From contig NZ_CP109000.1 in NCBI RefSeq assembly GCF_036226605.1, positions 7,002,501-7,066,500 of the forward strand: DNA of 64,000 nt, in the 5' to 3' direction. Positions 42,223 to 50,870 of this stretch are shown here, in pieces. The stretch's first letter is position 1, and every line of letters starts with the position of its first letter. The stretch comes from Streptomyces sp. NBC_00704. Its GTDB lineage: Bacteria > Actinomycetota > Actinomycetes > Streptomycetales > Streptomycetaceae. The notes below the pieces were generated by a model. That model had not been told where the DNA came from and ran no database searches. It saw only the letters and a program-made list of their open reading frames with translations. Position numbers and translations under genes: made by a program.

Positions 42223-42579
42223 GCCGTCACTCAGGCGGGGAGCTTCCGCTTCGACGCCACCTTGGATCACCTCCTGCGCGCCATGCAGCGCTGCAGGCCC
42301 GCCGACGTTGAGCGCGGGTGCCCGCGCGTCTCTCCAGACCTGATGGGGCGTCAGATAGGTCGGCATGCGATCAGCTTGGGACCGGGCAGTCTTTCCCACG
42401 TGGTTCTGACGGCGGCTTCGCGGCAGCTTGGTCGGTGCAGTGTGCGCAGGATGAGGAATCTGCTCACCGCGGCGCTCGATGTTATGGACAGTCTTCGACT
42501 CGAAGGCAGGCCAAGGTACAGTGAACGACGCCCCTGACCTGCAGAGAGCAGGCAGGGAGCCGTCTTCCGGGAGTCCAAC
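42223..42579. other. Gap between the phosphatase and panD genes
   Basis: 357 bases with no convincing gene. A minus-strand frame reading LNVGGPAALHGAQEVIQGGVEAEAP has some protein-like look and could be a short remnant, but it lacks a start and I cannot name it. AT-richer DNA around 42475-42540 probably carries the panD promoter. Confidence 0.4.
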
Positions 42580-42999
42580 ATGCTGCGCACCATGTTCAAG
42601 TCCAAGATCCACCGCGCCACCGTCACCCAGGCCGACCTGCACTATGTGGGGTCCGTGACGATCGACGCCGATCTGCTCGACGCCGCCGATCTGCTGCTCG
42701 GTGAACTCGTGCACATCGTCGACATCACCAACGGGGCCCGGCTGGAGACCTACGTCATCGAGGGCGAGCGCGGTTCGGGTGTCGTCGGCATCAACGGCGC
42801 CGCCGCCCACCTCGTGCACCCCGGCGATCTGGTGATCATCATCAGTTACGCTCAGGTGACCGACGCCGAGGCGCGGGCGCTGGAGCCGCGGGTCGTGCAC
42901 GTGGACCGCGACAACCGGATCGTGGCCCTGGGGGCCGACCCTTCGGCGCCGGTGCCGGGCTCCGACCAGGAGCGCAGTCCGCACGCGGTGTCTGTCTGA
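42580..42999 (+). CDS. panD: Aspartate 1-decarboxylase proenzyme
   Basis: 139 residues. It begins MLRTMFKSKIHRATVTQADLHYVGSVTID, with the self-cleaving Gly24-Ser25 that yields the pyruvoyl group. Then VHIVDITNGARLETYVIEGERGSGVVGINGAAAHLVHPGDLVIII follows, matching the family to the end. It makes beta-alanine for pantothenate and CoA. No other pan gene is adjacent. The length is normal. Confidence 0.95.
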   Translation: MLRTMFKSKIHRATVTQADLHYVGSVTIDADLLDAADLLLGELVHIVDITNGARLETYVIEGERGSGVVGINGAAAHLVHPGDLVIIISYAQVTDAEARALEPRVVHVDRDNRIVALGADPSAPVPGSDQERSPHAVSV

Positions 43000-43064
43000 C
43001 CCACGGACTGACGCGGCCCCGCGTCGCCTCCGCACGCATCTCACCCATCGCACCGGGAGTGCCC

Positions 43065-43412
43065 ATGAGCGACATCGAGATCCGCGACGACCGTGCGGCG
43101 GGCCGCCTCGAAGCCCTCGGTGACGGGGGCGAAGTCGTGGGCCGCGTCGAGTACTTCGTGCTGGAGTCGCCCGCGCCCGCGCTGGTTCCGGTGCACACCG
43201 TCGTCGAGCCGGCGCACGAGGGCAAGGGCATCGCCGGGTCGCTGGCGCGCGAGCTGTACGCGCTCTCCGCGCGCGAGGGCCTGCCGGTCGCGCCGCTGTG
43301 CCCCTACGTCGTGAAGTGGGCCGAGCGTCACCCCGACGAGGCTCCGCCGGCGGACCCCGCCCTGCTGAGCGCCGCCAAGGAATGGCTGCGGGCGCACCCG
43401 GGGCGTTTCTGA
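43065..43412 (+). CDS. GNAT-family N-acetyltransferase
   Basis: 115 residues, the short YjdJ/NATD1-like type. It has RIEY-like strand VGRVEYFVLE, then VVEPAHEGKGIAGSLARELYALSAREGL, the acetyl-CoA loop, and LCPYVVKWAERHPDE, typical of this subgroup. ATG is preceded by GGGAG. The substrate is unknown. It follows panD by 65 bases in the same direction. Confidence 0.88.
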   Translation: MSDIEIRDDRAAGRLEALGDGGEVVGRVEYFVLESPAPALVPVHTVVEPAHEGKGIAGSLARELYALSAREGLPVAPLCPYVVKWAERHPDEAPPADPALLSAAKEWLRAHPGRF

Positions 43413-43590
43413 CGTCCCGCCAGCCACCGGCCACCGACCGCCGCCCGCTGACGGGTGCGGGCAGGCCGGCGTCGTCCGCCCGCCCCTCGCCGTGGGTGGA
43501 GGAGTGGGCGTGGGGCGGGCGCGGGCCGGTCCGGCCGTACGGGTGAGTGCGTGGGGCGGCCCCGGGTACGCGGGGGAGTAGATCAGAGTC

Positions 43591-43854
43591 ATGCCCCGCA
43601 AGCGGCCGGAGGACACGATGACCGACCCGTACCCCGCCCCCGTCCCGCCCGGACCGACACCCGGCCCGGACCCGGTCCCGCCGGACCCGTTCCCCGTTCC
43701 GCCCACGCCCGAGCCGCAGCCGCCCGGCCCTCAGCCGCCCGGGCCGGGACCGACGCCGCCGCAGCCGGTGCCCGCCCCGGACCCGTCGCCGTCGCCGATC
43801 CCGCCGGGCCCGGAGCCGGTCCCGAGCCCGGAGCCGGGCCCGCCTCTGAGCTGA
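43591..43854 (+). CDS. Small proline-rich protein
   Basis: 87 residues, about 45% Pro, built from PxPxP repeats (PVPPGPTPGPDPVPPDP...). It likely forms an extended polyproline chain. An ATG nine codons further in (MTDPYPAPVPPG) is an equally good start. No signal peptide or domain. Base composition alone could produce such a frame, but the third-position pattern and run to a clean stop favour a real gene. Confidence 0.5.
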   Translation: MPRKRPEDTMTDPYPAPVPPGPTPGPDPVPPDPFPVPPTPEPQPPGPQPPGPGPTPPQPVPAPDPSPSPIPPGPEPVPSPEPGPPLS

Positions 43855-44151
43855 GGGCCAGACCGAGGTCAGGCCTTCGGGGCAGGCCGTCAGGCCTGAC
43901 TCGAAGGCCTCGCCCCGAGAGGCTGGCACGGCCCGGCACTGCGGCGGCGGGTGGCTTCGTGCCGCCCGCCGCCGCCCGCTCGCGGCACCGTGTCCTTCCG
44001 GAGCGGCGTCCGTCCGGCGCCGTGTTCGTCCGGATGCGGCACCGCGCCTGGACTGCGCATCCTCCGCGGACTGTGCGCCCGCGGACCGCACGCCCCGCGG
44101 AGGACACGCCCTCCCCGCGCCCTCCGCGGACCGCGCGCCCCGCGTGGGCCG
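43855..44151. other. Convergent gap between the Pro-rich gene and gnd
   Basis: About 300 bases. TCGGGGC (about 43877) and GCCCCGA (about 43912) can pair over a long loop and may end the rightward transcript. Nearer gnd are degenerate repeats of CCGCGGACCGC and GCGCCCCGCG (about 44080-44150). No gene is seen. Confidence 0.4.
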
Positions 44152-45591
44152 CTACGCGTCCACCTCCGAGCGGTCGCCGCCCCACAGGGTGTGGAACGCG
44201 CCCTCGCGGTCGACCCGGCGGTAGGTGTGGGCGCCGAAGTAGTCCCGCTGGCCCTGGGTGAGCGCCGCGGGCAGGCGTTCCGCGCGCAGGGCGTCGTAGT
44301 AGGCGAGCGCGGCGGCGAAGCCCGGTGTGGGGACTCCCTGGAGTGTCGCGGAGACCAGCACCTCGCGCCAGGCGTCCTGGGCGGCGGCGATCTCCGAGGC
44401 GAACGTCGCGTCGGAGAGCAGGCTCGGCAGGTCGGCGCGGGCGTCGTACGCGGCGCGGATCCGGTCGAGGAAGGCCGCGCGGATGATGCAGCCGCCGCGC
44501 CAGATCGACGACACGGCCCCGAGGTCGATGTCCCAGCCGTACTCCTCGCTGCCCGCGGCGATCTCGTGGAAGCCCTGGGTGTACGACACGATCTTCGAGG
44601 CGTACAGCGCCTGCTCCACCCGGTCGGCGAAGGCCTGCGCCTCCGCCTCGCCCAGCGCGGACGCCTTCGGGCCCGCCAGGTCGCGGGATGCCTCGCGCAG
44701 CGCCGCGTGACCGGACAGGGAACGGGCGAAGACGGCCTCGGCGATGCCGGACACCGGGACCCCGAGGTCCAGCGCGATCTGGACGGTCCAGCGGCCGGTG
44801 CCCTTCTGCTCCGCCTGGTCGACCACGACGTCCACGAAGGGCCGGCCCGTCGCCGCGTCCACGTGGGACAGCACCTCGGCCGTGATCTCGATCAGGTACG
44901 AGTCGAGGCGGCCGGTGTTCCAGGTGCGGAAGATGTCCGCGATCTGCGCGGGCTCGTACCCGGCGACGTCGCGCAGCAACTGGTAGGCCTCGCCGATGAG
45001 TTGCATGTCGGCGTACTCGATGCCGTTGTGCACCATCTTCACGAAGTGACCGGCGCCGTCCGGGCCGACGTGCGTGACGCAGGGCGAACCGTCCGCCGCC
45101 TTCGCGGAGATCTTCTCCAGCATCGGGCCCAGGGACTCGTACGACTCCGGCGAGCCGCCCGGCATGATGCTCGGGCCGTGCAGCGCGCCCTCCTCGCCGC
45201 CGGAGATGCCCGCGCCGACGAAGTGCAGCCCCTGTTCGCGCAGCTCGCGCTCGCGGCGGCGGGTGTCGGCGAAGTGCGCGTTGCCGCCGTCGATGATCAT
45301 GTCGCCGGGTTCGAGCAGCGGGGCGAACTCGCGGATCACGGCGTCGGTCGGCTCACCGGCCTTCACCATGACGACCAGCCGGCGGGGCCGCTCCAGCGCC
45401 GCGACGAACTCCTTGGCGGTCTCGGCCGCGATGAACTCGCCCTCGCCGCCGAACTCCTCGACCAGGGCGCGGGTACGGGCCGCCGTCCGGTTGTGCAGCG
45501 CGACCGTGTAGCCGTTGCGCGCGAAGTTGCGGGCGAGGTTGCGCCCCATCACCGCGAGACCCGTGACGCCGATCTGGGCTGAAGTGCTCAT
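44152..45591 (-). CDS. gndA: 6-phosphogluconate dehydrogenase, NADP-type, decarboxylating
   Basis: 479 residues, full length. N-terminal Rossmann domain IGVTGLAVMGRNLARNFARNGY with NRT (NADP choice), MIIDGGNAHF, GISGGEEGALHGPSIMPGG (substrate loop), VGPDGAGHFVKMVHNGIEYADMQLI (catalytic Lys), QKGTGRWT, and IWRGGCIIRAAFLD. C-terminal QGQRDYFGAHTYRR is family-typical. It turns 6-phosphogluconate to ribulose-5-phosphate. Single gene, divergent from the cell-wall hydrolase. Confidence 0.95.
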   Translation of the reverse strand: MSTSAQIGVTGLAVMGRNLARNFARNGYTVALHNRTAARTRALVEEFGGEGEFIAAETAKEFVAALERPRRLVVMVKAGEPTDAVIREFAPLLEPGDMIIDGGNAHFADTRRRERELREQGLHFVGAGISGGEEGALHGPSIMPGGSPESYESLGPMLEKISAKAADGSPCVTHVGPDGAGHFVKMVHNGIEYADMQLIGEAYQLLRDVAGYEPAQIADIFRTWNTGRLDSYLIEITAEVLSHVDAATGRPFVDVVVDQAEQKGTGRWTVQIALDLGVPVSGIAEAVFARSLSGHAALREASRDLAGPKASALGEAEAQAFADRVEQALYASKIVSYTQGFHEIAAGSEEYGWDIDLGAVSSIWRGGCIIRAAFLDRIRAAYDARADLPSLLSDATFASEIAAAQDAWREVLVSATLQGVPTPGFAAALAYYDALRAERLPAALTQGQRDYFGAHTYRRVDREGAFHTLWGGDRSEVDA

Positions 45592-45781
45592 ACGGTTGGC
45601 TCCTTGGAGAGGTGTGCCCGTCAGTATCGTCCTCGGTCCATCCTGACGGGTTGCGGGCCCGGTTTCCCGCCGGGTCCCCCTCGTGCCCCCGGCCCGGCGG
45701 GAGCGGCCGGTTGTCGCCTTGTCATGGCCTGTTCGGGGCCCTTACTTTTGCCGCTCCTGACGCATGTCGAGGGGGATCTCC

Positions 45782-47068
45782 ATGGCCGTACGCGGCCGGC
45801 ACCGCCGGTATCAGCCGAACAGGATCAACCGAGCCTCGCTCACCGTCACGGCGGGCGGCGCCGGCATGGCGATACCGCTCATCGGCGCGGGAGCCGCCCA
45901 GGCGGCCGACGTGGACACCTGGAACAAGGTCGCCGCCTGCGAGTCCACCGGCGACTGGAGCATCGACAGCGGAAACGGCTACTACGGCGGACTCCAGTTC
46001 ACCCAGTCCACCTGGGAGGCGTACGGCGGCGCCCGGTACGCGCCCCGCGCGGATCTGGCCACCCGCGACCAGCAGATCGCCGTCGCCGAGAAGGTCCTGG
46101 ACGGCCAGGGTCCCGGCGCGTGGCCGGTGTGCTCGGGCAAGGCCGGTCTGAGCCGGGGCGGTCACGCGCCCGACGTCCACCCGAACGGCACGCGCGCCGA
46201 GCCGGCGGGCTCGTCCACCACGTCCTCCAAGGGCCCTTCGCAGGCGCCGCAGACAAGGCAGTCGCAGCAGTCCAGGACGTCTCTCGACGACGTGCGGGCG
46301 CACAGCACCCCGCAGTCCCGGGCGGGCACGGCGCGGATGTACACGGTCGTGCGCGGTGACACGCTCTCGGGCATCGCGGACGCCGAGGAGGTCAGGGGCG
46401 GCTGGCGCGGGCTCTATGCCGCGAACCGGACGACCGTCGGCGCCGATCCCGACCTCATCCTGCCGGGTCAGCGGCTCAGCCTGGACGGCCGGGCGGCCGC
46501 CCCGCGGACCCCGAGCGGGGCCGGGTACCACCCGCACAAGCCGAAGACCTCTGCGGAGGCAGGCAAGGCCGGTAAGCACAAACCGGCCAAGAGCGCCAAG
46601 GACAAGGGCGTCAAGGACAAGAGTGCCAAGGAGACCGGCTCTCACGGCGGGGCGAGGACCGGCCACTCCTTCGTCGCGCCCGTCGGCGCGGCGACCGGGA
46701 CGCCGTACCACGCGAGCGGGTCCTCCTGGTCGAAGGGCTACCACACGGGCGTCGACTTCCCCGTGCCGACCGGGACGTCCGTGAAGGCGGTGGCGTCGGG
46801 CGAGGTGGTGAGCGCGGGCTGGGGCGGCTCGTTCGGCTACCAGGTGGTCATCCGGCACGCCGACGGCCGCTACACGCAGTACGCCCACCTGTCCGCGATC
46901 TCCGTCCGGGACGGGCAGTCGGTGAGCGGCGGTCAGCGCATCGGCCGTTCCGGCTCCACGGGCAACAGCACGGGCCCGCATCTGCACTTCGAGGTGCGGA
47001 CCGGGCCCGGCTTCGGGACGGACATCGACCCGCTGTCCTATCTGCGGGCCGGTGGCGTCAGGATTTGA
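45782..47068 (+). CDS. Secreted cell-wall hydrolase: Rpf-type transglycosylase, LysM and M23 peptidase
   Basis: 428 residues. Signal peptide to about residue 42 (AAQA-AD). Then three domains. The transglycosylase-like/Rpf domain (about 43-120) has WNKVAACESTGDWSID (catalytic Glu), GGLQFTQSTWEAYGG and VLDGQGPGAWPVCS. A LysM domain (about 185-235) reads YTVVRGDTLSGIADAE to DLILPGQRL. A Lys-rich linker leads to an M23 LytM domain (about 300-420) with YHTGVDFPVPTG and HLHFEVR zinc ligands. Rpf-like enzymes cut glycan strands and wake spores; M23 cuts cross-links. ATG after GAGGGGG. Confidence 0.92.
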   Translation: MAVRGRHRRYQPNRINRASLTVTAGGAGMAIPLIGAGAAQAADVDTWNKVAACESTGDWSIDSGNGYYGGLQFTQSTWEAYGGARYAPRADLATRDQQIAVAEKVLDGQGPGAWPVCSGKAGLSRGGHAPDVHPNGTRAEPAGSSTTSSKGPSQAPQTRQSQQSRTSLDDVRAHSTPQSRAGTARMYTVVRGDTLSGIADAEEVRGGWRGLYAANRTTVGADPDLILPGQRLSLDGRAAAPRTPSGAGYHPHKPKTSAEAGKAGKHKPAKSAKDKGVKDKSAKETGSHGGARTGHSFVAPVGAATGTPYHASGSSWSKGYHTGVDFPVPTGTSVKAVASGEVVSAGWGGSFGYQVVIRHADGRYTQYAHLSAISVRDGQSVSGGQRIGRSGSTGNSTGPHLHFEVRTGPGFGTDIDPLSYLRAGGVRI

Positions 47069-48629
47069 CCCGCTCCCGGTGCCGGTCCACGACCGGCATC
47101 GGGACGAACGGACCTCCGTACAGCGGGGTGTAGAACGACGGGGGGACGTCCGGGACGGACGGCTCCTCCTCGAAGGGGGCGTCCCCGGACACGCCCGCGG
47201 GGGTCGGCACGGGTGCGGGCGACGGCCTTTCGTCGCCCCCCTGCGCGGGCACCTCGTGGAGCCGCAGGATCTTCGGCCCGACCTCGTCCGGCCTCACGTC
47301 CTGCCGTCGTGCGTCTTGCTGTCGTGCGTCCTGCCGTCGTGCGTCTTCCCGTCCTGCGTCTTCCCGTCTCAGGCCGTCCGGTCTCAGGACGTCCAGCCGC
47401 AGGTCTTCCAGCCTCACGTCGTCCAGCCACGCGTCGTTGAGCCGTGCGTTCTCCAGGCGCGCGTCGCCCAGCGCGGGGGCGCGGTTCAGGAGGCTGTTCC
47501 CGAGCGGTGTGGCCGCCGCCGACCGCTGGGGGAGCCGGAGCACCGGCCGTAGCGGGGGCGTCGTGGCGCTCCGCGCGACCGGGTTCGCGGCCCGCACGGC
47601 CGGGGTCGCCCGGATCGTGACCTTCATGGCCGGGCCCGCGTCCTGCACGACCCCGGCCGCGCTCGCCGCCGTCGTCGTGACGGGCACGGAACCGGGCGTG
47701 CCCGGCGTGCCCGGCGTGCTGTCAGCCGTGGTCGTGGTCGTGGTCGCGGGGACCTGGTCCGTGACGGCGGCCGGTGTCGGCGTCGCCGTCTGCGCCTGGC
47801 TCGTCTGGAGTCGCTCCGTCGTGAGCAGGATCAGGCCGCCCGCCGCGACCACGCCGCAGCCCAGGGCGAGCACGGTGCCGGTGGTGCCGTAGCGGAAGGT
47901 CTCGCCGAACATCGTGATGCCGACGGCCGCCGCCACCACCGGGTTGACCACGGTCAGCGTGGCCAGCGGAGCAGCGAGGCCGGCGCCCCGGTAGGACGCC
48001 TGCGACAGCAGCATGCCGGACGTGGCCAGCACGCCGATCACGGCCAGCGAGGGGACGTCGGCGGCCGTGACGCCGTCGGTCCAGTCGACGGCGACGGTCT
48101 TGGTGAACACCGACGACATGCCGAACGCTATGCCGGACGCGGTCGCCAGGAGCATGCTGCGGACCGCGGGGTGCCGGTGCGCGGCCCGGCCGGCGATCAT
48201 CAGGGTCACGACCGCGCCCGCGGTGACGACGGCCACGGCCACGCGCTGCGCGGTGCTCAGCGACTGAGCGTCGGACGCGCCGACGAGGGAGAGCAGGCCC
48301 GCGAGACCGACCGTCGCCATGATCGCGCCCCGCCAGGCCGTCGCCCCGGCCCTGCGGCCGACGAACAGCGCCGCCATGGGCAGGGCGAACACGATGGTCA
48401 GCGCGCCCAGCGGCTGGACCAGGCTGAGCGGACCGTAGGCCAGCGCCACCACGTGCAGGAGTCCGCCGAGACCGTTCAGCGCCACCGCGGCCCACCAGCC
48501 CGGACGGCGCAGCGGGGCGTACTCCTCGTCGGGCGAGGACACCGCGACCTGCTCCTGCACGATCGCCCCGGCCGCGTACGCGACAGCGGAGACGAGCGAC
48601 AGGACCACGGAGAACGCGAGGGCGCTCAT
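47058..48629 (-). CDS. DMT-family transporter with a long pentapeptide-like C-terminal tail
   Basis: 523 residues. The first about 290 hold eight to ten membrane segments of a drug/metabolite-type (EamA-like) carrier: AAGAIVQEQVAV, LLHVVALAYGPLSLVQPLGALTIVFALP, and TLTVVNPVVAAAVGITMFGE. The remaining about 230 are a Thr/Pro/Ala linker, then five-residue repeats like GDARL, ENARL, NDAWL, DDVRL, EDLRL, RREDA and RRQDA, then an acidic/Pro end. Such a tail is unusual in this family. ATG after AGGAGC. Its last 11 bases overlap the end of the convergent cell-wall hydrolase gene. Confidence 0.82.
   Translation of the reverse strand: MSALAFSVVLSLVSAVAYAAGAIVQEQVAVSSPDEEYAPLRRPGWWAAVALNGLGGLLHVVALAYGPLSLVQPLGALTIVFALPMAALFVGRRAGATAWRGAIMATVGLAGLLSLVGASDAQSLSTAQRVAVAVVTAGAVVTLMIAGRAAHRHPAVRSMLLATASGIAFGMSSVFTKTVAVDWTDGVTAADVPSLAVIGVLATSGMLLSQASYRGAGLAAPLATLTVVNPVVAAAVGITMFGETFRYGTTGTVLALGCGVVAAGGLILLTTERLQTSQAQTATPTPAAVTDQVPATTTTTTADSTPGTPGTPGSVPVTTTAASAAGVVQDAGPAMKVTIRATPAVRAANPVARSATTPPLRPVLRLPQRSAAATPLGNSLLNRAPALGDARLENARLNDAWLDDVRLEDLRLDVLRPDGLRREDAGREDARRQDARQQDARRQDVRPDEVGPKILRLHEVPAQGGDERPSPAPVPTPAGVSGDAPFEEEPSVPDVPPSFYTPLYGGPFVPMPVVDRHRERVKS
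47280..47474. repeat. 15-bp tandem repeats encoding the pentapeptide tail
   Basis: About thirteen 15-base units in a row, for example TGCGTCTTGCTGTCG, TGCGTCCTGCCGTCG, TGCGTCTTCCCGTCC (47310-47354) grading into more diverged units. In the coding strand each makes five residues. The middle units are nearly identical, suggesting recent expansion. Confidence 0.9.
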
Positions 48630-48857
48630 GAGCTGCTCCTCTGCGTGAGGCGGGGGCACCGGGCCCGACGCGGCGAACGGTCGTCATCCATGACCAACAC
48701 GATGCCCTGTGGATCTGTTCCCGTCGTCGTCCCTGAGCACCCAATGAGTCCTACTACCGATGGAGTACGACGGGCCCGCCGTCCTCCCCCAGGTGGGTGA
48801 CGGACCGGGGATCCCCCTGACCACCGCCCCTGACGACCCTTGGTACTACTGGACTTC

Positions 48858-49619
48858 GTGACTCTCGACCCCGGTCTCGGCCTGCTCCGTCCGCTCGGCG
48901 GCTTCTTCGCCCTGCACACCCCCTCCGACGGCTCGGCCGGCCCGGCCCGCGGCCTGCCGACCCTCGCGCACGCCTACGGCGACCCCGCCGACGGCGCGGC
49001 GCCGGGGCCCTTCGGGGATCCGCTGGCGTTCCGGGTCGGCAAGGTGGTGCGGGCCCTGCGCGCCCCGGAGGAGCGGATCGGCGCCTCCGTCGCCCAGCAG
49101 GGGCTCGCGGCCCGGCTGTGGTCCGTCACGCTGGGCTGCGCGGTGCTGTACGGGTGCGTCCCCGACCTCGCCCCGGAGCTGCTGCGCTGGGACCCGGACG
49201 GGTCCGCCCCGGACGACCTGTGGCTGACGCGGGTGCGGTCCCGGCCCGCGGACGCGGCGACGGTCGCCGAGGTGGTCGTCGACGGCCATCTGGAGCCCCT
49301 CGGCGCGGCTCTGCGGGCCCGCCACCCGGTCGCGGCGGGCCTGCTGCGCGGGAACGCCGGATCGGCCCTGGCGGCGACGGCCCGGCTGCTGGAGCAGTGG
49401 GCCGGCGGGCACGGCAGGCCCGACGTCGCCGCACACGCGCGTGCCCTCACCGCCGACCTGCTGGCCGACCCCCGTCTGGCGGGCGCCGGCGTCCTCACCG
49501 GCGCCGCCTTCCGCCGCCGCAGCTGCTGCCTGTACTACCGGGCGCCCGGCGGGGGCCTGTGCGGCGACTGTTGCTTCACACGACCCCCGCGCTCTTCCCC
49601 ACGCGCCCCGTCTGAGTGA
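48858..49619 (+). CDS. (2Fe-2S)-binding protein, FhuF-like ferric reductase C-terminus
   Basis: 253 residues. The C-terminus carries RRRSCCLYYRAPGGGLCGDCCF: the C-C-x10-C-x2-C pattern of FhuF-type [2Fe-2S] proteins that reduce ferric siderophores. The rest is an Ala/Leu-rich helical body as in that family. Start uncertain: GTG here or TTG 18 bases earlier; there is no clear ribosome site. It lies just before the glg genes in the same direction, but function does not suggest a shared role. Confidence 0.82.
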   Translation: MTLDPGLGLLRPLGGFFALHTPSDGSAGPARGLPTLAHAYGDPADGAAPGPFGDPLAFRVGKVVRALRAPEERIGASVAQQGLAARLWSVTLGCAVLYGCVPDLAPELLRWDPDGSAPDDLWLTRVRSRPADAATVAEVVVDGHLEPLGAALRARHPVAAGLLRGNAGSALAATARLLEQWAGGHGRPDVAAHARALTADLLADPRLAGAGVLTGAAFRRRSCCLYYRAPGGGLCGDCCFTRPPRSSPRAPSE

Positions 49620-49656
49620 CCATGAAAGGGAACGGTCGCCGAGATGGGGGTTACGG

Positions 49657-50817
49657 GTGCGAGTGGGACTGCTGACCCGGGAGTTTCCCCCGGACGTGTA
49701 CGGCGGCGCCGGCGTCCACGTCGAGTTCCTGGCGCGCGAGCTGCGGCGGCTGGTCGACGTGGACGTGCACTGCTGGGGCGAGGGCGCCTCGGACGGCGTC
49801 CGGCGCCACCGCCCCTGGTCCGCGCTCGACGGGGCCAACGACGCGCTGCGCACGTTCTCGGTGGACCTCGCCATGGCGGCCGCCCTCGAAGGCCGCGAGC
49901 TGGTCCACTCGCACACCTGGTACGCCAATCTCGCCGGGCATCTCGCCCAGCAGCTGTACGGCGTCCCGCACGTGGTGACCGCGCACTCGCTGGAACCGCT
50001 GCGGCCCTGGAAGGCCGAGCAGCTCGGCGGCGGCTACGCCCTGTCGAGCTGGGCCGAGCGGACCGCGCTGGAGGCCGCCGACGCGGTGATCGCCGTCTCC
50101 GGCGCCATGCGCGACGACGTCCTCGCCTGCTACCCGGCGCTCGCCGCGGACCGGGTGCACGTCGTGCACAACGGGATCGACACCTCGCTGTACCGTCCCG
50201 ACCACGGCACGGACGCCCTCGCCCGGATCGGTCTCGACCCGGACCGCCCGTTCGTGCTGTTCGTCGGGCGCATCACCCGGCAGAAGGGCGTGCCGCACCT
50301 GCTGCGCGCCGTCCGGGACATCGACCCGGCGGCGCAGGTCGTGCTGTGCGCGGGCGCGCCCGACACGCCCGAGATCGACCAGGAGTTCCGCGACCTCTTC
50401 GGCCGGCTGAGCGGCGCCCGCGACGGCGTCCACTGGATCCCGGGGATGCTGCCGCGCCCCGAGGTGATCCAGCTCCTCACGCACGCGGCCGTGTTCGTGT
50501 GCCCGTCGGTGTACGAGCCCCTCGGCATCGTCAACCTGGAGGCGATGGCGTGCGGCACGCCCGTCGTGGCCTCCCGGGTGGGCGGGATCCCGGAGGTCGT
50601 CGAGCACGGCGTGACCGGCACGCTCGTCCCCCTGGACGACGAGGGCGACGTCTTCGAGGCGGGTCTCGGCCGCGCGATCGACGAGATCCTCGGCGATCCG
50701 GCCACGGCGCGCCGCATGGGAGAGGCGGGCCGGGCCCGCGCGGTCGGCGAGTTCGGCTGGGACGCGGTGGCACGCCGTACCGTCGGACTGTACGAGGAGA
50801 TCCTCAAACAGGCGTAG
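49657..50817 (+). CDS. glgA: Actinobacterial glycogen synthase / maltose-1-phosphate synthase (GT4)
   Basis: 386 residues, the short GT4 type of actinobacteria. It starts MRVGLLTREFPPDVYGGAGVHVEFLAREL (nucleotide-sugar loop), HSHTWYANLAGHLAQQLYGVPHVVTAHSLEP, then VHNGIDTSLY, LFVGRITRQKGVPHLLRAV, and the C-terminal EPLGIVNLEAMACGTPVVASRVGGIPE (E-x7-E). The homologue in mycobacteria (GlgM) joins ADP-glucose and glucose-1-phosphate to maltose-1-phosphate for the GlgE route, so that role is likely. GTG start after GGGGG. glgC follows 53 bases later and makes its ADP-glucose. Confidence 0.92.
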   Translation: MRVGLLTREFPPDVYGGAGVHVEFLARELRRLVDVDVHCWGEGASDGVRRHRPWSALDGANDALRTFSVDLAMAAALEGRELVHSHTWYANLAGHLAQQLYGVPHVVTAHSLEPLRPWKAEQLGGGYALSSWAERTALEAADAVIAVSGAMRDDVLACYPALAADRVHVVHNGIDTSLYRPDHGTDALARIGLDPDRPFVLFVGRITRQKGVPHLLRAVRDIDPAAQVVLCAGAPDTPEIDQEFRDLFGRLSGARDGVHWIPGMLPRPEVIQLLTHAAVFVCPSVYEPLGIVNLEAMACGTPVVASRVGGIPEVVEHGVTGTLVPLDDEGDVFEAGLGRAIDEILGDPATARRMGEAGRARAVGEFGWDAVARRTVGLYEEILKQA

Positions 50818-50870
50818 AGAGCCCCGCGCCGGGGCAGCCATGGGTATCAACCAGGGTGAGGGGAGCGGCC

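Noticed and set aside
42223..42579. Possible transposase or enzyme remnant on the minus strand
   Set aside because: Some protein-like stretches are seen, but there is no start, no domain and no inverted repeats; evidence is too thin to call.
45592..45781. Possible c-di-AMP riboswitch before the Rpf-type gene
   Set aside because: The conserved pieces of the ydaO motif are not visible in this short leader.
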